Below, piece by piece: positions 60,720 through 64,000 of a stretch of DNA of 64,000 nucleotides; the first letter of the stretch is position 1, and every line of letters begins with the position of its first letter. The position numbers and the translations under genes are program-made. The DNA lies in contig OY756143.1 of NCBI GenBank assembly GCA_963576785.1, positions 62,001 to 126,000 of the forward strand, written 5' to 3'. This DNA is from Chlorophyllum brunneum (taxonomy: Eukaryota; Basidiomycota; Agaricomycetes; Agaricales; Agaricaceae). Under the pieces are notes generated by a model. It was not told the DNA's origin. It made no database searches and was given only the letters and a program-made list of their open reading frames with translations.

Positions 60720-61213
60720 TGAGAGGTGGTGATATGGTATTTACATTAGATATACATCCCGGTGTTATAGGGTCCTTCAATATTCTTATTTCAAGATATT
60801 GGGTATTGCCTCCTGTGTCATATCTTTCTCTTCAAAACTCCGAGTCGTGTATGAAAAACCGGCATCTCGTATCCTCAGCTCTCAAGATGTACCGGGTCTG
60901 TTCACGGGAAATGCAGCACTACTCCATCGTTAATATTTTCTTGATTTCTGCACTGCAGGACTAGCCGTTAATGGACGAATGGTATCCAGATGATGTAGTA
61001 CCTGCGCAACGATCGAACATAGGTTGCGTGCAAATTAAGTTGCCCAGTCGCAGCATGATGCGCGATGCCGAAAACATTCTCAATGCCAAGCATTTTGGAA
61101 TATTAAACGCCCTGCTGCCTCGCGTTCAAGGTGCGCTGGTTCTAACTCTCTTAATCCCCAACTCTCCCTAGTTACTTGCATATCTCAAGTCCTTAAGCCA
61201 AAACAACTTTACA

Positions 61214-61892
61214 ATGTCTGTTCAGGTGATGTCGGCACTCTTGGTGGAGTCGGTAGATCACATCACTAACAACCTCAGTAGGATATCCATAAAATCTTCA
61301 AGATAGTCTGCCAAGCCAAATGTGCGAAAGGTTTCAGTGGTGATTTTTGCTCGAATGTTATCTTCGACGAGAGCACTGGTAACGATTTGGTGAGTTCCCG
61401 TACTTTCATCTCCAGTCAACCCCTCCTTAACAATTTTTAGTGGGCTCTCGAGAGTATGGGAGACGGAATATACTGCTTTCGTAATGCCATGACGGGATTC
61501 TGGGCTTCCGCGTTCGAAGATAGAATTGTAAGTCCGGCCTCATAGACTAGTATGTGTTGAGAGCATGAGGTGTCTCGATGATATGTAGTTCGCATGTCCC
61601 AGCTCCGAAGATGGCTCAATATTTCAACTTGTTCCTGCACAAAGTCCTGGTGGATTCATCGTGCGTTGTTGGCCCTTCCCAAGAATATGCTCTGATTTTG
61701 GCTCTTAGATCAATTTACTCGGTACGAGAATGGTATGGGTTGTGAAGCCATTCACCGGATCAACTAAACTTGTGAATCATCCAGATATATTGCTGTTTAC
61801 CGGGTCTGATTGAATGTTGTTCGCTAGCTTCGCCTTTGTCCTGCTCTTGAATCCGAGGATACAGTCTTCTACTTCCAGACCGTCCTCGGATA
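61214..61892 (+). CDS. Beta-trefoil-like small protein 2
   Basis: Intact paralogue: exons 61214-61225, 61282-61389, 61441-61527, 61589-61660, 61709-61771, 61828-61892, giving 135 residues. All six exon phases match gene 1. The first exon is only MSVQ. Repeated strand pattern: WALESMGDGIYCFRNAMTGFWA, FQLVPAQSPGGFI, MVWVVKPFTGSTKL, CPALESEDTVFYFQ. This resembles the three-fold repeat of beta-trefoils (protease inhibitor or lectin-like). No signal peptide, so probably cytosolic, as is common for mushroom defence proteins (inference). Cys content (six) is higher than in gene 1. Confidence 0.6.
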
Positions 61893-62043
61893 ATATCTGT
61901 ACATCTTATTCTGCTTGCTTGTTGTAGCCTTCGGAACATCCTTCGCCTATCTAGCTGTATAAAGTCCTTGACGGTAATGGTATGTAATGATGGGTTGATT
62001 ACCAAATGGGTGTTGATCAGCTCTCCTTCACTCTCTCCCCACA

Positions 62044-64000
62044 ATGGCATCCTCAGCGTCGCCCTATCCCTCCCCCGCCTCCTCCTCCACCTCTCTCTCC
62101 AAAAAAAACCTCAATTCAAATTCACATCCATACGCTATAAAAACAACCTCAACAGGAATCCTCTCTCGTTCAAGTTCAACTCGCTCATCCACCAGCATTC
62201 ACCACTTCGTACCCTCCTCTCCAACAAAACACAAATCATCCAATGACAGTCCACGTCCAAGTGGTCATAGGTATAGTAGAAGCCTAAACACCAATGAACT
62301 TCCACGGCCATTGCCCATCCCACCTGCTTTTCCTTCATCATCTCCATCTCCAACCAAATTCGAATTCGATTCTACAGAAATCGATGTTGGGCAGGTGGTA
62401 TCTCGTAGAGAACGTCGAGCGGATACTCTACCGAGTGCATCTCAACCGAATCTACTAGGAGGGTTAGGTGTGGGGATGGATGATTTACCTGACGACCCGA
62501 GAATCTGGTCTCCATCTCAGTTGTCAACATACCTCGCTGCTTCATTACGCGTCACTTCCGGAGATCTTCCACCACTAGTCGCAAAAGATATAGCCACCTT
62601 CATTCGAACACAGAAGATTACCGGCAAAATGTTTTTACGCTTGACAGATGGTGATCTCGACAAGTAAGCTCCCCCCATGTCCATTTTGAATTTATTTGAC
62701 ATATTTAGGTATGCATTGAATCGACGATGGCAAAGTGCTTTACTCGCTGCGTCTCGTCTTCTTCGACGAGATTCAATTCGTGGTCGGATCTGGAATCCAA
62801 ATTTCGGTGGAGAAGAAGAAGAAAATGAGAATTATTCATCTACTTCATCCATTTCTTCCTCTGGTTCAATAAACGGTACACAACTCCCTTTCCCTGAACA
62901 CTCACACACTCACACAATTTTTTCAGATCCCCAACGCGGACGACCAGTAGTTAATTCGGGTTCTGGCTCTGGTTTTGGTCGTGTCAAAGGGATGGTTGCG
63001 TCATTCGAACGATCCGTATCACCAACCAAAGAATCTTCACGGAGTGTATCTCCTGTCAAGAAACTCGACACCGAGTCAACTTCACCCGATGTCAACGTCA
63101 GCGTCAACTCGATCCAATCCCGTTCCCGACCTCAAAGTGACATCTTTCCTTCACCTTCTTCCTACCCCACCACTACCACCGTCATCCCTACATCCGAATC
63201 CCCTCCCCCGATGACAAATATGGTAGTAGATCCAGAACTACACAAAAAAGAACCTCGTTTACTACCGTATCCTCCTTCCCCCGCTTTCACTGCATCACCT
63301 CAACAACCTCCCGGCTTAGGAGCGTTCATACCACAAGATCCTCCTCCACCATTTCCTTCCGGTGTATTACCCTTTTCACCTCAATCCACGGGACCGACAA
63401 CCATATCTCCTGATCATTTATTCAATTCTTCGAGTCCAACAGGCGTTAGTGGTTTACCTCAACCCTTCCAAGACGTTCGACCACTTCCATTACCGCCACA
63501 TTCTGGTCAATTTTATCAACCCCTTGCTTCTGTATCGAATATTCAAGGTTTTGTGATTGGTGATGAGAGTGGGGGTGAGGGGAGGATGATGGGGATGATG
63601 TCAATGGGTGATGGACCTCGAGGATTTCCGATTTCGGAAGGTTTGTTGGTACCGCGTGTACGGGTTGGGGAAGAACATGAGGATGAATTGGTACCACCAC
63701 CACTACCACTACATCGACTTCATTCTTCTTCTCAACAATATCCGAATCACGTTCTTCACCCACCCCATCAACATCAGCACTCGACCCAACAACAACAGTT
63801 CTTACACCCTCAACAACAACCCGAAGTACAAATTCTATCCCCACAACCACGTCATCACGACCAAGGACGCGAATCACCAACTAAAATCCTGGAACAGAAA
63901 TTAGAAGAATTGTTGGAACCTCGTCCGAGATCTAGAGTCTTTCCTATCAAATCGACGTCACATTCCCGTGTTGGATCCGGTACTGGTAGTGGGTCTGGCA
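62044..64000 (+). CDS. SAM-domain regulatory protein, 5' part (runs off window)
   Basis: Exon 1 62044-62663 joins exon 2 from 62709. The first about 150 residues are Ser/Pro-rich. A SAM-like domain follows at about residues 160-245: WSPSQLSTYLAASL, LVAKDIATFIRTQKITGKMF, LRLTDGDLDKYALNRRW, ALLAASRLLRRD, ending RGRIW. This pattern matches the SAM domain of fungal mitosis-inhibitor Nif1-like proteins. Downstream is long Pro/Ser/Gln-rich sequence still open at 64000. A 51-nt stretch at about 62875-62925 looks exactly like an intron (gtacac to tttttcag) but is also open in frame. The role in cell-cycle or polarity control is inference. Confidence 0.75.

Noticed and set aside
1..64000. CRISPR array or bacterial operon structure
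   Set aside because: No short regularly spaced repeats; gene structure is clearly eukaryotic with spliceosomal introns.

Overview
This window looks like nuclear DNA of a mushroom-forming basidiomycete (Agaricomycetes-like). Genes carry many introns, mostly of 45-65 nt with GT-AG ends. Several families are typical of that group: HGDLR-type kinase-like proteins, DHA2 drug transporters, a C2H2 protein with HIESGCH and HIESESCG motifs, and small LysM and beta-trefoil-like proteins. One transposon-rich block has almost no CpG, as expected after cytosine methylation and deamination. I read exon structures by eye; for most intact genes the exon lengths close to whole codons.

The left part (1-17.1 kb) is ordinary. 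On the minus strand lie a C2H2 plus Zn2Cys6 transcription factor (1817-4531), urate oxidase (5365-7479), a tentative small gene (11332-12166), the RNase P/MRP subunit POP4 (12328-13391) and an acidic Ser-rich protein (13715-15135). A Gln-rich protein (16301-17089) is on the plus strand. About 3.8 kb between urate oxidase and the tentative gene shows no gene.

The middle part (17.7-50.6 kb) is dominated by one expanded family. Its members have a short N-terminal module, a Ser/Pro-rich NLS-like stretch, a PD-(D/E)xK nuclease-like segment and a compact protein-kinase-like C-terminus (HGDLRDxNIL, DFDWGG). There are four intact copies (A 18.6 kb, B 20.9 kb, D 37.2 kb, E 46.4 kb), one frameshifted copy (C 34.1 kb) and several fragments. 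B and D, each with an adjacent LysM gene, lie in the nearly identical arms of a 3.2-kb inverted repeat. The 12.5-kb loop carries two tandem DHA2 transporters, mitochondrial HSP10, an F-box-like gene and copy C. A 712-bp solo-LTR-like insertion interrupts the right arm and is absent from the left. Beyond the right arm lies about 5.4 kb of CpG-depleted retroelement remains.

The right part (50.9-64 kb) holds a C2H2 zinc-finger gene with a truncated paralogue, a 102-residue dsRNA-binding-like protein, a glutathione S-transferase (GST), a tandem pair of beta-trefoil-like small proteins (the first with a stop codon) and the 5' part of a SAM-domain gene that runs off the window. The GST and a kinase 3' fragment sit tail to tail, as do intact kinase A and a GST fragment at 17.7 kb. 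This points to one segmental duplication whose halves decayed reciprocally.

The most unusual system here is the nuclease-like/kinase-like family. It resembles Crinkler-type effector architecture, but that link is inference from motifs only.
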